From: Psychrobacter ciconiae
GTDB lineage: Bacteria > Pseudomonadota > Gammaproteobacteria > Pseudomonadales > Moraxellaceae
Assembly (NCBI RefSeq): GCF_904846055.1
Contig: NZ_CAJGYV010000001.1
Span: 434,001 to 498,000 of the forward strand
Reading direction: 5' to 3'
DNA length: 64,000 nucleotides
Part shown: positions 63,843 to 64,000 of the stretch, piece by piece
Layout of the letters: the number at the start of each line of letters is the position of its first letter
Numbering within the stretch: position 1 is the stretch's first letter
Program-made: the position numbers and the translations under genes
Notes under the pieces: generated by a model
Told to the model about the DNA's origin: nothing
Databases searched by the model: none
Seen by the model: the letters and a program-made list of their open reading frames with translations, nothing else

Positions 63843-64000
63843 TTATAAACGAATATCTGACGAATTTTTATCAAATAGATATTTAAGATCATAAAGCACA
63901 TGCTGATCTTTACCAAAATCACGAATAGTATCAGCGCCCATGTCAACAAACTGTTGATGGGCAACCGCTAATATAACCCCATCATAGTAGTTAGATTTTG
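63843..64000 (-). CDS. UDP-N-acetyl-hexosamine 6-dehydrogenase, C-terminal fragment (TviB/WbpO-like)
   Basis: Only the last about 52 residues are in the window. They read YYDGVILAVAHQQFVDMG, then HVLYDLKYLFDKNSSDIRL and stop, which is the typical end of nucleotide-sugar dehydrogenases of the TviB/WbpO group (oxidation of UDP-HexNAc to UDP-HexNAcA with NAD). Partnership with the epimerase gene 23 bases downstream matches the TviB-TviC pair of Vi antigen synthesis. The rest lies beyond the window end. Confidence 0.88.
   Translation of the reverse strand, partial: KSNYYDGVILAVAHQQFVDMGADTIRDFGKDQHVLYDLKYLFDKNSSDIRL

Noticed and set aside
1-64000. CRISPR arrays, insertion sequences, prophage, tRNA or rRNA genes
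   Set aside because: No spaced direct repeats, transposase or integrase motifs, or cloverleaf sequences were noticed in the intergenic regions.

Overview
The window looks like chromosome of a Moraxellaceae gammaproteobacterium, most likely Psychrobacter or a close relative. The basis is protein character and neighbourhoods read by eye: a gacA-type regulator next to pilS-pilR, ubiE-ubiJ-ubiB, rhodanese-grxC-secB, trpS-scpA-scpB, a two-domain polyphosphate:AMP phosphotransferase and 6S RNA. No database search was possible, so the genus is an inference. There is no plasmid, phage, insertion-sequence, CRISPR or tRNA/rRNA signal.

Region 1-50.9 kb is core chromosome. It opens with a peroxide and methionine-sulfoxide repair pair (glutathione peroxidase fragment, msrB). 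An XRE-type DNA-binding domain fused to an AlaA-like aminotransferase follows, then a phosphate transporter next to a polyphosphate:AMP phosphotransferase. The ubiquinone genes ubiE-ubiJ-ubiB come next, then ruvB and ruvA, the glycolytic genes fba and pgk (with a small Ala-rich lipoprotein between them), thiE and pbpG. A regulatory block (gacA-like, pilS, pilR) is followed by a C-terminal processing protease, a 46-residue membrane protein gene, gpmI, 6S RNA, fxsA and ruvC. The remainder holds an HslJ/META lipoprotein, a GST, a 1-Cys peroxiredoxin, glnS, ppiB, lpxH, orn, rsgA, a YibN-like rhodanese, grxC, secB, adk, the late cytochrome c maturation genes ccmF-G-H-I, a DUF445 membrane protein, rsmD, rplM-rpsI, lpxL and trpS-scpA-scpB. 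Many units end in clear intrinsic terminators, several of them bidirectional between convergent genes.

Region 50.9-64 kb is a surface polysaccharide (capsule or O-unit) locus, all on the minus strand and so read from high to low coordinates: nucleotide-sugar dehydrogenase (cut by the window end), UDP-HexNAc 4-epimerase, Wzx flippase, ATP-grasp ligase, Wzy-type polymerase, GT4, GT2, GT4, PglC-type initiating transferase, PglD-type acetyltransferase, a DUF4184 membrane protein, a DegT-type sugar aminotransferase and the outer-membrane capsule protein Wzi. The central part (about 56-62.8 kb) is visibly more AT-rich than its flanks, as is typical of exchanged serotype genes. Together the genes suggest an undecaprenyl-linked repeat that starts on a 4-acetamido-type sugar and contains a HexNAc-uronic acid. 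It would be flipped and polymerised by Wzx/Wzy and held at the surface by Wzi. The ATP-grasp enzyme is the most interesting member: a reasonable guess is that it makes an amide (for example an amino-acid decoration) on the glycan.

Starts were corrected from the longest reading frame in many cases using Shine-Dalgarno spacing (msrB, ubiE, ubiJ, pilR, the protease, gpmI, glnS, rsgA, the rhodanese, ccmG, ccmH, trpS). Motif positions were counted by hand; families are assigned from recognisable motifs, length and context only.
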